DNA of 64,000 bases from NCBI GenBank assembly GCA_022548915.1, contig JAKZES010000004.1, forward strand, positions 62,001 to 126,000, read 5' to 3'. The translations under genes were made by a program, and so were the position numbers. A model generated the notes under the pieces. That model searched no databases, had not been told where the DNA came from, and saw nothing but the letters and a program-made list of their open reading frames with translations. This stretch comes from Verrucomicrobiaceae bacterium E54. Its GTDB lineage: Bacteria > Verrucomicrobiota > Verrucomicrobiia > Verrucomicrobiales > Akkermansiaceae. Shown here piece by piece: positions 1-15,130 of this stretch. Position 1 is the first letter of the stretch. Each line of letters opens with the position of its first letter.

Positions 1-1226
<1,226 letters not shown>

Positions 1227-1282
1227 TCCGAGGGTGGCTCCCGGGCGATGCGGGGGCATGCTCCCCCGGTCCCTGGCCAATA

Positions 1283-2704
1283 CTACGCCAGCACTTCCTT
1301 GACCACGCGGGCGTGCTCGACGCCGGTCAGCTTGAAGTCGAGACCCTGGAACTTGTAGGTCAGGCGTTCGTGATCGATGCCGAGCTGATGCAGCATGGTG
1401 GCGTGGAGGTCGTGGACCGAGACGCCGTCCTGCGCGACGGCATAGCCGAGTTCGTCGGTGGAGCCCCAGGTCGTGCCGCCCTTGATCCCGGCACCGGCGA
1501 GCCACAGTGAGAAGGCCTGGATGTGGTGATCGCGGCCGCTGCCCTGGGCCATCGGCGTGCGGCCGAACTCGCCACCCCAAATGACCAGGGTGTCGTCGAG
1601 CATGCCTCGTTCCTTGAGGTCCCTGACCAGCGCGGCGGTGGCCTGGTCGACATGGCCGGCGACGGTCTGGATGCCTTTCTTGATGCCGCCGTGGTGGTCC
1701 CAGCCGCGGTGGTAGAGCTGGATGAAACGCACGCCGCGCTCGGCCAGACGGCGGGCGAGCAGGCAGTTCGAGGCGAAGGATCCGTCGCCGGGCTTCGCGC
1801 CGTAGCTTTCGAGGACGGCATCCGACTCGTCGGACACGTCCATCAGTCCCGGCACGGAGGCCTGCATCTTGAAGGCCATCTCATACTGGGCGATGCGGGT
1901 GGCGATCTCGGGATCGTTCTGCCGGCGCCCGAGCAGGCCGTTCATGCCGTTGATCGTGCGGACCATCTCGGCCTGGTCGGCGCGGGTCACTCCGGCGGGG
2001 TTGTTGACGTAGTGGACCGGGTCGCCCTTGGAGTTGAACTGCACCCCCTGGAACTTCGAGGGAAGGAATCCACTGTGCCACTGGCGCGAGGCGATCGGCT
2101 GGTCCTGCCCGCCGCCCGAGGAGGTCATCACGACGAAGCCGGGCAGTTCGTCGGTCTCCGCGCCGAGGCCGTAGAGCAGCCACGAGCCCATCGACGGGCG
2201 TCCGGGGATGATGGACCCGGTGTTCATGAAGGTGTGAGCCGGGTCGTGGTTGATCTGCTCGGTGTGCATCGAGCGGATCACCGCGATGTCGTCGGCGATC
2301 GAGCCGATGTGGGGGAAGGCGCTGGACATCATGCGTCCGCATTTCCCGTATCGCCTGAACTCGTACTGCGGCCCCATGCACTTGAGGGCCTTGCCCTGAA
2401 GTTGAGCCAGCTGCTGGCCGGCGGTGAAGGACTCCGGCATCGGCTGGCCGTCGAGTTTGGCGAGCGAGGGTTTGTGATCGAGGGTCTCGAAGTGCGAGGG
2501 GCCGCCCGCCATGCAGAGGTGGATGACGCGCTTCGCCTTCGGCGGCACGTGCAGGTTTCCCCCGAGGATGCCGTTCCAGGTTTCCGCGGCGGCGAGGTCG
2601 CGGGTGAGCATGGAGGCCAGGGCGGCGCTGCCGACCGAGTACGAGGAGTTTCGTAGAAATGCCCGGCGGTTGATCAGCTGGGCGAGCTTGGGATCGGAAA
2701 TCAT
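1283..2704 (-). CDS. DUF1501 family secreted protein
   Basis: A 473-residue protein of the DUF1501 family, which is abundant in planctomycetes and verrucomicrobia and related to the alkaline phosphatase/sulfatase fold. The N-terminus NRRAFLRNSS followed by a small-residue stretch is a twin-arginine-like export signal. Family blocks include HLCMAGGPSHFETLDHKP near residue 65, GSWLLYGLG, and GGEFGRTPMAQGSGRDHH near the C-terminus. The substrate is unknown. It lies 10 bases downstream of the PSD1 cytochrome gene on the same strand. Such pairs are common in this phylum, so co-transcription and a shared role, perhaps in polysaccharide or sulfate-ester degradation, are inferred. Confidence 0.9.
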   Translation of the reverse strand: MISDPKLAQLINRRAFLRNSSYSVGSAALASMLTRDLAAAETWNGILGGNLHVPPKAKRVIHLCMAGGPSHFETLDHKPSLAKLDGQPMPESFTAGQQLAQLQGKALKCMGPQYEFRRYGKCGRMMSSAFPHIGSIADDIAVIRSMHTEQINHDPAHTFMNTGSIIPGRPSMGSWLLYGLGAETDELPGFVVMTSSGGGQDQPIASRQWHSGFLPSKFQGVQFNSKGDPVHYVNNPAGVTRADQAEMVRTINGMNGLLGRRQNDPEIATRIAQYEMAFKMQASVPGLMDVSDESDAVLESYGAKPGDGSFASNCLLARRLAERGVRFIQLYHRGWDHHGGIKKGIQTVAGHVDQATAALVRDLKERGMLDDTLVIWGGEFGRTPMAQGSGRDHHIQAFSLWLAGAGIKGGTTWGSTDELGYAVAQDGVSVHDLHATMLHQLGIDHERLTYKFQGLDFKLTGVEHARVVKEVLA

Positions 2705-2714
2705 GGGAGGGTTT

Positions 2715-5219
<2,505 letters not shown>

Positions 5220-5306
5220 GATCAGGGAATCGCAGGCAGGGTGGGCAATGAGCGGGTCGAGTCAAGGGTCGGAGGAAGGCTGGCTGAAATGGATTGCAAC
5301 AAGTTT

Positions 5307-5336
5307 TTGACAAAGTCCAGATCAGGGTCCTAGCTG
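5307..5336 (+). promoter_or_regulatory. Candidate promoter of the Fur-family gene
   Basis: A perfect -35 hexamer TTGACA at 5307-5312 is followed by a weak -10 candidate (TAGCTG at 5331-5336, 18-base spacer). If real, transcription would start at or next to the GTG at 5343, giving a leaderless or near-leaderless mRNA; no Shine-Dalgarno motif is evident before that GTG. The -10 match is poor, so this is tentative. Confidence 0.3.
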
Positions 5337-5342
5337 GGTGCC

Positions 5343-8088
<2,746 letters not shown>

Positions 8089-8110
8089 TTGGCGAAACGC
8101 CCGAGATTCA

Positions 8111-8154
8111 AGCCCCCGATGTTGCCTGTGAAGGGTGATGTCGGGGGCTTTTTT
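8111..8154 (+). terminator. Rho-independent terminator of katG
   Basis: A perfect 9-base inverted repeat (AGCCCCCGA at 8111-8119, TCGGGGGCT at 8141-8149) separated by 21 bases is followed by a run of six T residues, starting 22 bases after the katG stop. Confidence 0.88.
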
Positions 8155-8169
8155 GGTGGGGCGGTTGGA

Positions 8170-8237
8170 CCCCCTCAAGGGGGAACTACGAACCGAACAG
8201 GCGGACTTGTGATGTTTGTAGTTCCTCCTTCAGGAGG
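8170..8237. repeat. Nested hairpin element upstream of the RDD gene
   Basis: Outer arms GGAACTAC (8182-8189) and GTAGTTCC (8218-8225) form an 8-base inverted repeat. Each arm abuts its own small hairpin: CCCCC-TCAA-GGGGG at 8170-8183 and CCTCC-TTCA-GGAGG at 8224-8237. The symmetrical layout resembles REP/BIME-type or miniature mobile elements. No associated transposase gene lies nearby. The 8089-8322 gap otherwise holds only the katG terminator. Confidence 0.6.
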
Positions 8238-8322
8238 CGGCATTGGTCTGGGATCCATCCCCGGGCTGACTTCGGGATTTACCTTGGGGAAGGTGGGGTT
8301 AGCGTGGGCGCGACCTTTCACC

Positions 8323-9075
8323 ATGGAGCCGGCCGGAACACGACTGGACACCCTGCAGGCCATCGAGCTGGCGGAGGGCGTGGAGGTCCGACTCCGGATC
8401 GCGGGACCGCTGCTGCGGGGTGGCGCGCTGGCGCTGGACCTGGTGATCCAATGGGCGGTGATCCTGCTGGTTTCCTTTGTCCTGATGATCGCCGGCCTGA
8501 TGGTCGGAAGTCTGACATCGGCGGGGCTGATCAGCCTGCTGTGGTTTTTCATCTGGTGGTGGTATCCGGTCTTTTTCGAGTGGGGGAAATGGGGAGCGAC
8601 GCCGGGGAAAAAGATCGTCGGCCTGCGGGTCGTGCAGACCTCCGGTTCACCGATCACCTTCGGTCAGGCGGTGCTGCGGAACTTCCTGCGCTACGCCGAC
8701 GGCATGCCCTTCCTCGGCTTCGGTTTCGCGGGTCTGCCGACCTTTGGCTTCGCGCTGGCGACGGTGGTGGCGACGCGGCGCTTCCAGCGGCTCGGGGATC
8801 TGGCGGCGGGCACCGTCGTGGTCTACGACCGGCTGGCACCGGAGCCGGAGGTGCCGGCACCTCCGCCGATCCAGTCGGTGGCACCGGCGGTGGCCCTGCG
8901 GCCCGAGGAGGCGCGGGCGCTGGCGGCCTTCCGCGACCGGGCCGGGCTGTGGTCGGAGGGACGGCGTGAGGAGATCGCGGATCATGCGAGGGATCTGAGT
9001 GGCAGCCGGGGCCCTGCGGGCGTCTCGCGGCTGATGGCGATGGCACACTGGCTCAAGGACCGCGACCGGAGATGA
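8323..9075 (+). CDS. RDD family membrane protein
   Basis: A 250-residue integral membrane protein with an RDD-family domain. Near residues 27-75 are two hydrophobic segments (LVIQWAVILLVSFVLMIAGLMVG and ISLLWFFIWWWYPVFFEW), then the family block GATPGKKIVGLRVVQ, and a third segment (GFAGLPTFGFALATVVAT) followed by RRFQRLGDLAAGTVVV. The C-terminus is cytosolic and charged. The ATG at 8323 is chosen because the RDD homology begins just after it; sequence upstream in frame runs through the repeat element and terminator. Function is unknown, possibly transport. First gene of the MoxR/DUF58 operon, overlapping the next gene by 4 bases (ATGA). Confidence 0.88.
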   Translation: MEPAGTRLDTLQAIELAEGVEVRLRIAGPLLRGGALALDLVIQWAVILLVSFVLMIAGLMVGSLTSAGLISLLWFFIWWWYPVFFEWGKWGATPGKKIVGLRVVQTSGSPITFGQAVLRNFLRYADGMPFLGFGFAGLPTFGFALATVVATRRFQRLGDLAAGTVVVYDRLAPEPEVPAPPPIQSVAPAVALRPEEARALAAFRDRAGLWSEGRREEIADHARDLSGSRGPAGVSRLMAMAHWLKDRDRR

Positions 9076-10043
9076 ACGAGGGCGGATTTGAAGAGCAGCG
9101 GCGGGAGGCGTGGGAGGAGTACGAGCGTCTGGTGACCAGCGTCGAGAAGGGCAAGCCGGAGGTGGGGGTGGCCGACCTGCCGCGGCGCTTCCGCGAGGTC
9201 TGCTCGGATCTGGCGCTGGCCAGCCACCGGATGTACCGCGGGCGGATGGTCGACCGGCTCAATGCGCTGGTGATCCGGGGCTACAAGCTGCTCTACCGGA
9301 GCCGGCGCAAGGGCAGCGAGTCCTTCGTCCGTTTCATCGTGGCGGATTTCCCGGCGGTGGTGCGGCGCGAATGGCGCCTGTTCTGGCTGTGCAGCGCGCT
9401 TTTCTGGGTGCCCTTCTTCGGCATGATGGCGATGGCGTGGATCGACCTCGACTGGGTGCAGGCGATCCTGGGTCCCGAGGGCATGGCCGGCCTGGAGGCG
9501 ATGTATGGCGGGGAGGAGGAGCAGATCGCCCACCTGCGCGAGGAGTTCGGCTCGAACTTCATGATGTTCGGCCACTACATCCAGAACAACGTGAGCATCG
9601 ACTTCCGGATCTTCGCCGGAGGGATCGTCGCCTGCCTCGGGACCATCTTCTTCATCGTTTACAACGGCCTGGCGATCGGGGCGTCGGCCGGCTACGTGAC
9701 CTACGCCTGCAACCCGCAGTCCTTCTGGACCTTCGTGGCGGGCCATTCCTCCTTCGAGTTGATCGGAATGATCATCGCCGGGGTGGCCGGCATGCGGCTC
9801 GGCCTGGCGGTGCTGAAGCCGGGGAGGATGTCCCGCGGCAAGGCGATCGCCGCGTCGGCGAAACGGGCCCTGCCGCTGATCATCGGAGCGGCCGGCATGA
9901 CCGTGATCGCCGCTTTCATCGAGGGCTTCTGGTCGGCGCAGCGGATGCCGGCGGAGGTGAAATACACCGTGGGCATCAGCTTCTGGGTGCTGCACATCGC
10001 CTACTTCACGCTGTTGGGAAGGGGGGCGTCGCGTGAAGCTTGA
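9072..10043 (+). CDS. Stage II sporulation protein M (SpoIIM)-like membrane protein
   Basis: A 323-residue membrane protein with the SpoIIM/DUF95 pattern: a soluble helical N-terminus (about 1-95, with RFREVCSDLALASHRMYRGRMVDRLNALV), then several membrane helices including LFWLCSALFWVPFFGMMAMA, FAGGIVACLGTIFFIVYNG and ASAGYVTYACNPQSFWTFVAGHSSFELIGMIIAGVAGMRLGLAVL. In endospore formers SpoIIM joins the engulfment complex. Here there is no sign of sporulation, and the gene is in the usual non-sporulating context between RDD and DUF4129 genes of a MoxR operon. It overlaps both neighbours. Confidence 0.87.
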   Translation: MNEGGFEEQRREAWEEYERLVTSVEKGKPEVGVADLPRRFREVCSDLALASHRMYRGRMVDRLNALVIRGYKLLYRSRRKGSESFVRFIVADFPAVVRREWRLFWLCSALFWVPFFGMMAMAWIDLDWVQAILGPEGMAGLEAMYGGEEEQIAHLREEFGSNFMMFGHYIQNNVSIDFRIFAGGIVACLGTIFFIVYNGLAIGASAGYVTYACNPQSFWTFVAGHSSFELIGMIIAGVAGMRLGLAVLKPGRMSRGKAIAASAKRALPLIIGAAGMTVIAAFIEGFWSAQRMPAEVKYTVGISFWVLHIAYFTLLGRGASREA

Positions 10044-11469
10044 AGAAGTGACCGCCGAGCTGCGGCCCCGCAGTGACTGGGAGTCGGTGGACCTCGGTCT
10101 GGCGCTGGTCCGGCGCGATTTCTGGCGGCTCTCGGGGGCCTGGTGGCTGGGAATGCTGCCCACGCTGCTGGTCTTTCCGCTACTCTGGCGGCATCCGATC
10201 TGGTTCACGGTCGTCTTCTGGTTGTGGGTGCCGGTCGCCTCGCGGCTGGCGTTGTTCCAGCTCAGCCGCATCCTCTTCGGCGACAAGCCCGGATGGGGGG
10301 ATCTGTTTCGCGAGCTGCCGCGGGCCATCCGGCGGCGCTTCTTCTACCGCCTCGTCTGGGCGCGACTGTCGCCATGGCGGCCGCTGACCATGCCGGTCGA
10401 GGATCTCGAGGGTCTGCGGGGCAAGGACTATACGAACCGCTGCCGGATCCTGATGCGGCGCGGCGACTCGAGCGTGATCATCCTCGCGATGTGGCGCTTC
10501 TTTCTCACCTTCTGGCTGGCGCTGACCCTCTTCTGCACCGGGATGCTGTTCATTCCCGACGTCGCCTCCTCGGAATGGAACGACGTGATCTCCCTGTGGT
10601 GGGATGGCGATCTGATCGATCCGCCCGCGGGGCTGGCGATGGCGGTGATGCTGTCCTTTGCGCTCTCGATCTGGCTGGTGGACCTGTTTTCGACCGGCTG
10701 CGGCTTCGGGATCTACGTCAATCATCGTACGTGGATCGAGGGCTGGGATGTCGAGCTGGCCTTCCGGCGCCTCGCCAACCGTCTCGGCAAGCTGGCCGTC
10801 GCGGTGATGCTGGTGTTGGTCCTTGGTTTCGGTGGGCCGGCCCACGCCGCGCCCGATGCGGAGGCGCAGCGGGTGATCGAGGAGGTGCTCAAGGATCCGG
10901 ACTTCGAGGTCCACAGTGAAACCAGCAAGCGCTGGACCGGGTGGGACTTCGACTGGTGGGGTTGGAATCCTTCGGCGGGAGGCGTGATGGGGGCGCTGGT
11001 GTTGTTTCTCCAGGTCGCCCTCGCGGCGGGGCTGGTCGGCCTGCTGGTCTGGCTGATCTACCGCTACCGGCATCTGTTTGCCGGCAGGGGCGGCGCGAGG
11101 GTGCCGCGGAACGGTGCCGCCGCGCGGGTGGTGATGGGCATGGAGGTCACGCCGGAGAGCCTGCCCGAAGACGTGGCGAGCACGGCGCTGCGGGCGTGGC
11201 GCGAGGGCCGGCACCATGAGGCGATGAGCCTGCTCTACCGGGGGGCGATTTCATGGATGATCCGGCACGGCGGCGTCGAGATCGCCGAGTCGGACACCGA
11301 GAACGATTGCCTCGGCCGGGTGGACCGGGCGGGGGCGGGACACGCCGGTTATTTCTCCGAGCTGACCGGCGAGTGGGTGCGGCTGGCCTACGCCCGCGAG
11401 CTGCCGACCGACGCCCGGATCGAGTCCCTGTGCGGCAGTTGGCCCTTCGTGGAAAGGGGGAGCGCGTGA
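10033..11469 (+). CDS. DUF4129 domain membrane protein
   Basis: A 478-residue polytopic membrane protein starting at GTG 10033, overlapping the SpoIIM-like gene by 11 bases. Hydrophobic segments occur near 35-75, 155-185, 195-225, 250-270 and 310-340. The C-terminal cytosolic part (about 375-478) carries the DUF4129 pattern: TALRAWREGRHHEAMSLLYRGAISWMIRHG, then ESDTENDCL and the WVRLAYARELPTDARI end. The middle stretch LVLGFGGPAHAAPDAEAQ resembles a signal-peptidase site after a membrane helix, so the protein could be processed there. Function is unknown. DUF4129 genes routinely accompany MoxR-DUF58 loci. The stop overlaps the next start (GTGA). Confidence 0.82.
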   Translation: MKLEEVTAELRPRSDWESVDLGLALVRRDFWRLSGAWWLGMLPTLLVFPLLWRHPIWFTVVFWLWVPVASRLALFQLSRILFGDKPGWGDLFRELPRAIRRRFFYRLVWARLSPWRPLTMPVEDLEGLRGKDYTNRCRILMRRGDSSVIILAMWRFFLTFWLALTLFCTGMLFIPDVASSEWNDVISLWWDGDLIDPPAGLAMAVMLSFALSIWLVDLFSTGCGFGIYVNHRTWIEGWDVELAFRRLANRLGKLAVAVMLVLVLGFGGPAHAAPDAEAQRVIEEVLKDPDFEVHSETSKRWTGWDFDWWGWNPSAGGVMGALVLFLQVALAAGLVGLLVWLIYRYRHLFAGRGGARVPRNGAAARVVMGMEVTPESLPEDVASTALRAWREGRHHEAMSLLYRGAISWMIRHGGVEIAESDTENDCLGRVDRAGAGHAGYFSELTGEWVRLAYARELPTDARIESLCGSWPFVERGSA

Positions 11470-12578
11470 GGTGGCTGGCCGTCATCCTGGCGCTGGCGCT
11501 GGTGGCTTGCGACTACGTCGAGGAAACGCGCGACGTCGGTCACAAGGGCCGGGCGCGCGTGAATCCCTACCTGGCGGCGGAACGCCTGCTGGAGCGCCTC
11601 GATTACGAGGTGGTGAGCAAGCCGGGCTGGCCGGCCTTCGAGGGCGAGGAGGCAATGGTGCTGATGCCGGCCTCGGTGCTCGGAGCCGAGGGCTACGTGC
11701 GGGACCTCGAGCAGTGGACGCAATGGGGCGGGCACACGGTGATCTTCCTCGAACGGGGCGAGACGTTTCTCAGCGACTGGAATGAGCTTCCGGATTGGAG
11801 GCATCTGGACCAATTGATGGAGAAGGACGCAACCCCTTTCGAGGACTGGGCCGGGCGCGCGGGGCTGACGATTTCGGGAAGCCGGTGGGATGGTGGTGAC
11901 AAAACGCTGACCGAGGAGGTGGTGATCGAGGGGGAGACATTCGAGGTGTCGATCGAGACGGCGTTTTCGGTCGAGCGGGAGGGGAAGGAATCCCCTTTGA
12001 TCTCCGTGCCCTACGGGGAGGGGCGGTTGACCGTGGTCGCGGATGCCCGTCCCTTCCGAAACCGATACATCGGCGACTATGATCACGCCTCGTTGCTGGC
12101 GAGGCTGGTCGAGCTTTCGCCGTGCTACGGCACCGTGAGCTTCGTTCGGAACGCTTCCCTCTCGTTCTGGGCCTTGCTGTGGAATCGGGGATGGCCCGCC
12201 CTGGTCGCTTTGCTGCTACTGGTGGCTTTCTGGCTGTGGAAGAACCTGCCGCGCTTCGGCCCGCTGGATTCCGTCGAGTCCGAGGGCATTCTCCGGGCCT
12301 ACGATCACCACCTCGAGTCGCTGGGCGATTTCCATTGGCGGCTGGACCGGGGCGAAGGCCTGCTGCGGCCACTGCGCGAGTCGTTGGTCGAGCGCGCGCA
12401 TCGCCTGGCCATCTCGACGGGCCGGCCGGATGCCGATATTTTCGACCTGATGGCCGAGCGCTCCGGGATTCCCCGGGAGCGGGCCGAGCGGGCGATGACG
12501 TTCGAACGTGCCCGCGATGCCGGCGGATTCACCCGCCTGGTCGCCGATCTCCAGAAGCTCCACCTGTCCATTCCATGA
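11466..12578 (+). CDS. DUF4350 domain lipoprotein-like membrane protein
   Basis: A 370-residue protein starting at GTG 11466, overlapping the DUF4129 stop by 4 bases. The N-terminus MRWLAVILALALVAC is a lipoprotein-type signal with a lipobox-like LVAC ending at Cys15. A DUF4350-like domain follows (about 30-200: NPYLAAERLLERLDYEVVSKPG, WGGHTVIFLERG, VPYGEGRLTVVADARPFRNRYIGDYDHASLLARL). A membrane helix lies near 240-258, then a soluble tail. Such proteins lie in MoxR/DUF58 operons; an envelope role coupled to the AAA+ chaperone is inferred. It overlaps the moxR start (ATGA). Confidence 0.8.
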   Translation: MRWLAVILALALVACDYVEETRDVGHKGRARVNPYLAAERLLERLDYEVVSKPGWPAFEGEEAMVLMPASVLGAEGYVRDLEQWTQWGGHTVIFLERGETFLSDWNELPDWRHLDQLMEKDATPFEDWAGRAGLTISGSRWDGGDKTLTEEVVIEGETFEVSIETAFSVEREGKESPLISVPYGEGRLTVVADARPFRNRYIGDYDHASLLARLVELSPCYGTVSFVRNASLSFWALLWNRGWPALVALLLLVAFWLWKNLPRFGPLDSVESEGILRAYDHHLESLGDFHWRLDRGEGLLRPLRESLVERAHRLAISTGRPDADIFDLMAERSGIPRERAERAMTFERARDAGGFTRLVADLQKLHLSIP

Positions 12579-13591
12579 ACGAAGAAAACGAAATCGAATC
12601 CACACCGGAGGCACCCGTCGAGGCCGCCCCGGCACCGGCCCTGTCCGAGGCGAGCCGGGTCGCCAACGCGATGAGGGAACAGATCGGCCGTGCCGTGCTG
12701 GGTCAGACCGAGGTGATCAGCCAGGTGTTGGCGGCCTTGCTGGCGGGTGGTCACGTGCTGCTCGAAGGCAAGCCGGGGCTCGGCAAGACGCAGTTGGTGC
12801 TGGCGATGGCGAAGAGCTTTTCCGGGGTGTTCGGACGCATCCAGTTCACGCCGGACCTGATGCCCTCCGATGTCACCGGTTTCCGGCTCTTCGACATGAA
12901 AAGCCAGACCTTCCAGCTGCGGAAGGGGCCGGTCTTCACCAACCTGCTGTTGGCCGACGAGATCAACCGGGCACCCGCCAAGACCCAGTCGGCGCTGCTG
13001 GAGGTGATGCAGGAACGGCAGGTCACGATCGATGGCGAATCGATGCTGCTGAGCCCGCCGTTCATGACCCTGGCGACGCAGAACCCGATCGAGCACGAGG
13101 GAACCTATCCACTGCCCGAGGCGCAGCTCGACCGCTTCGTCATGAAGGTGCTGCTCGACTATCCCGATGCCGGAGCGGAGTCGGAAATCGTGACCCGGTC
13201 GGCGGCGGAAAAGCCCGGATCGAGTCCCGTGGAGGCGGTGGAGGCGGTGGCGACGCCCGAGGCGATCGTCGCGGCGCAGGCCGAAACCGCCGCCGTGCGT
13301 GTGGTTCCGGAGGTGGTCGACTACGCGGTGGCGATCGTCAAGGCGACCCGCGAATCGCAGGCGGTGGCCCTCGGTGCGGGGACCCGCGGGGCGATCGCGC
13401 TGGTGCGGATCGGCAAGGCGGTGGCGGTGCTGCACGGCCGTTCCTTCGTCACCCCCGACGACATCAAGGCGGCGGCCTTGCCGGTGCTTCGGCACCGGGT
13501 CCAGCTCGCTCCGGAGGTCGCCATCGGCGGCCAGGACATCGATAACATCCTGCGGGGTCTGGTGGACTCCGTGCCCGCTCCCCGGCAGTGA
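12575..13591 (+). CDS. MoxR-family AAA+ ATPase
   Basis: A 338-residue AAA+ ATPase of the MoxR family (AAA_3). An acidic, Pro/Ala-rich N-terminal extension (1-25) precedes the ATPase core. Walker A is GKPGLGKT at 65-72 and Walker B is LLLADEINRAPAKTQSALLEVMQE. The sensor region is FMTLATQNPIEHEGTYPLPEAQLDRF, and the lid domain carries RGAIALVRIGKAVAVLHGR and the DDIKAAALPVLRHRV block typical of the family. MoxR proteins act as chaperones maturing or activating partner complexes, usually with VWA/DUF58 proteins as encoded next door. The ATG at 12575 overlaps the DUF4350 stop, and its stop overlaps the DUF58 start (GTGA). Confidence 0.95.
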   Translation: MNEENEIESTPEAPVEAAPAPALSEASRVANAMREQIGRAVLGQTEVISQVLAALLAGGHVLLEGKPGLGKTQLVLAMAKSFSGVFGRIQFTPDLMPSDVTGFRLFDMKSQTFQLRKGPVFTNLLLADEINRAPAKTQSALLEVMQERQVTIDGESMLLSPPFMTLATQNPIEHEGTYPLPEAQLDRFVMKVLLDYPDAGAESEIVTRSAAEKPGSSPVEAVEAVATPEAIVAAQAETAAVRVVPEVVDYAVAIVKATRESQAVALGAGTRGAIALVRIGKAVAVLHGRSFVTPDDIKAAALPVLRHRVQLAPEVAIGGQDIDNILRGLVDSVPAPRQ

Positions 13592-14892
13592 CCCCGACCC
13601 GCCGAGTGCTGCATGCCGTCGCCCTGTGGGGTGCGGTCGGCGTCGTGGTGTCGATCCGGCCCGACGGGCTGATCGCGTGGTGGGTGATCGGCGGCGTGCT
13701 GCTGCTCTTCCTGCTGCTCGACGGTCTGGCCTTGAGGTTCTCAGCGGTGCCGTCGATCGAGCGCACCTTGCCGGACCGCTTTGCGCTGGGTGAGGCGGGC
13801 GAGGTTCGGATGGAGGTTTCCAATCCCGGGGTCCGGGCTCTGGACGTGGAGGTTTTCGATGGAATCCCGGAGGGGGCGGAAGCCGAGGCGATGCCGTGGC
13901 GCGGGCCGATCCAGGCCCAGGGGCGGGCGTTGGTCTATCATCCGGTGCGGATGCTGGAGCGTGGTGTCGCCCTCTTCCGGCCGGTGCATTTCCGATTTCG
14001 GTCGCCGCTTGGACTGTGGTGGCGTCGGGGAACCGCCTGCGCCGAGGAGGAGGTGAAGGTTTATCCGGATTACGAGCCGGTGGTGCGGTTCGCCCTGCTG
14101 GCGATGCAGGCGCGCCAGGAGCAAATGGGGATCGTCCGGCGGTCGTTGGCCGGCAGCAGCCGGGACTTCCATCAACTGCGCGAGTACCGTGAGGGTGATC
14201 CGCTGTCGCAGATCGACTGGAAGGCGACCTCGCGGCGGCTGTCGTTGATCAGCCGGGAGTTCCAGGAGCAACGGAACCAGACGATTGTCTTTCTAACGGA
14301 CACCGGTCGCCGGATGCGGGCGATGGATGGGGAATTGCCTCAGTTCGACCACTGCCTGAATGCCATGCTGTTGCTGTCCTACGTGGCGCTGAGGCAGGGC
14401 GACCAGGTCGGGGTGCAGTCCTTCGGCGGCAGCAACCGCTGGCTGCCACCGGTGAAGGGGGCGCACTCGATGGCGACCCTGCTGCATCACCTGTTCGACT
14501 ACCAGACGACCCCCGAGCCGAGCGACTTCGCGGCGGGAGCCGAGCGGCTGCAGGCGCGGCAACGGCGGCGGGCGTTGGTCGTGCTGCTCACGAACCTGCG
14601 GGGTGAGGATGCCCCCGAGGTCTTGCCGGCATTGAAGATCCTCGCGTCGCGGCATCTGGTGATGCTGGCGAGCCTGCGGGAGCAATCGGTGGAGGCGGCC
14701 CGGACCACTCCGGTCGAGGCCTATCGTGATGCCCTGCGTTTCGCCGCGGCCGAGCGCTACGACGGGGAGCGCGAGGAAGTGATGGCCACCCTGCGGGGTC
14801 ACGGGGTGTTGACTCTGGATGTCCCGGCCCAGGAGTTGCCGGTGGCGTTGGCCAACCGCTATCTCGACATCAAGGCCGCGGGGCGGCTTTGA
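13588..14892 (+). CDS. DUF58 domain protein (VWA-like), last gene of the MoxR operon
   Basis: A 434-residue protein with two N-terminal membrane helices (about 8-50) and a DUF58 domain with the signature SSRDFHQLREYREGDPLSQIDWKATSRR near 190-217. It is followed by a VWA-like strand QTIVFLTDTGRRM, where the MIDAS DxSxS is replaced by DTGRR. The start is GTG at 13588, overlapping moxR. DUF58 proteins are the standard partners of MoxR ATPases, and an envelope-associated complex of the two is inferred. The stop at 14892 lies 2 bases before a long inverted repeat, which marks the end of this operon. Confidence 0.92.
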   Translation: MTPTRRVLHAVALWGAVGVVVSIRPDGLIAWWVIGGVLLLFLLLDGLALRFSAVPSIERTLPDRFALGEAGEVRMEVSNPGVRALDVEVFDGIPEGAEAEAMPWRGPIQAQGRALVYHPVRMLERGVALFRPVHFRFRSPLGLWWRRGTACAEEEVKVYPDYEPVVRFALLAMQARQEQMGIVRRSLAGSSRDFHQLREYREGDPLSQIDWKATSRRLSLISREFQEQRNQTIVFLTDTGRRMRAMDGELPQFDHCLNAMLLLSYVALRQGDQVGVQSFGGSNRWLPPVKGAHSMATLLHHLFDYQTTPEPSDFAAGAERLQARQRRRALVVLLTNLRGEDAPEVLPALKILASRHLVMLASLREQSVEAARTTPVEAYRDALRFAAAERYDGEREEVMATLRGHGVLTLDVPAQELPVALANRYLDIKAAGRL

Positions 14893-14894
14893 AA

Positions 14895-15047
14895 GGACCG
14901 CGCGACGCTGTCGCGCATCGTGGGACGGGGAGGGGTTTGCTGGTGAAAGGGTTGGAGGGGCTTTCTCTGCGGTCTCCCTGAACTGAAGGGAGCTGTGTGG
15001 ATGGCGTGCCCTGAAAACTCGCGATGCGCGACGGCGTCGCGCGATCC
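14895..15047. repeat. 26-base inverted repeat with palindromic arms (REP-like)
   Basis: The left arm 14895-14920 and right arm 15022-15047 are reverse complements with 24 of 26 matches. Each arm contains its own hairpin (GCGCGAC, 3-base loop, GTCGCGC). The arms enclose about 100 bases. A pair of palindromic units in opposite orientation is the layout of bacterial interspersed mosaic (BIME/REP) elements. Confidence 0.65.
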
Positions 15048-15130
15048 TTTTCCCGCGATGGCGTAATACCCGGATGGGGGAGAGGGTGGCACTCTTCCCG
15101 TGCTGTGAAACCCCTACGGGGCGACTCGCA

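Noticed and set aside
1251-1268. A GC hairpin (CGGGGG/CCCCCG) between citrate synthase and the DUF1501 gene
   Set aside because: There is no T-run on either side and the stem is only 6 bases, so calling a terminator is not justified.
8089-8322. An N-terminal extension of the RDD protein back to 8089
   Set aside because: It would run through the katG terminator and the hairpin element; RDD homology starts only after ATG 8323.
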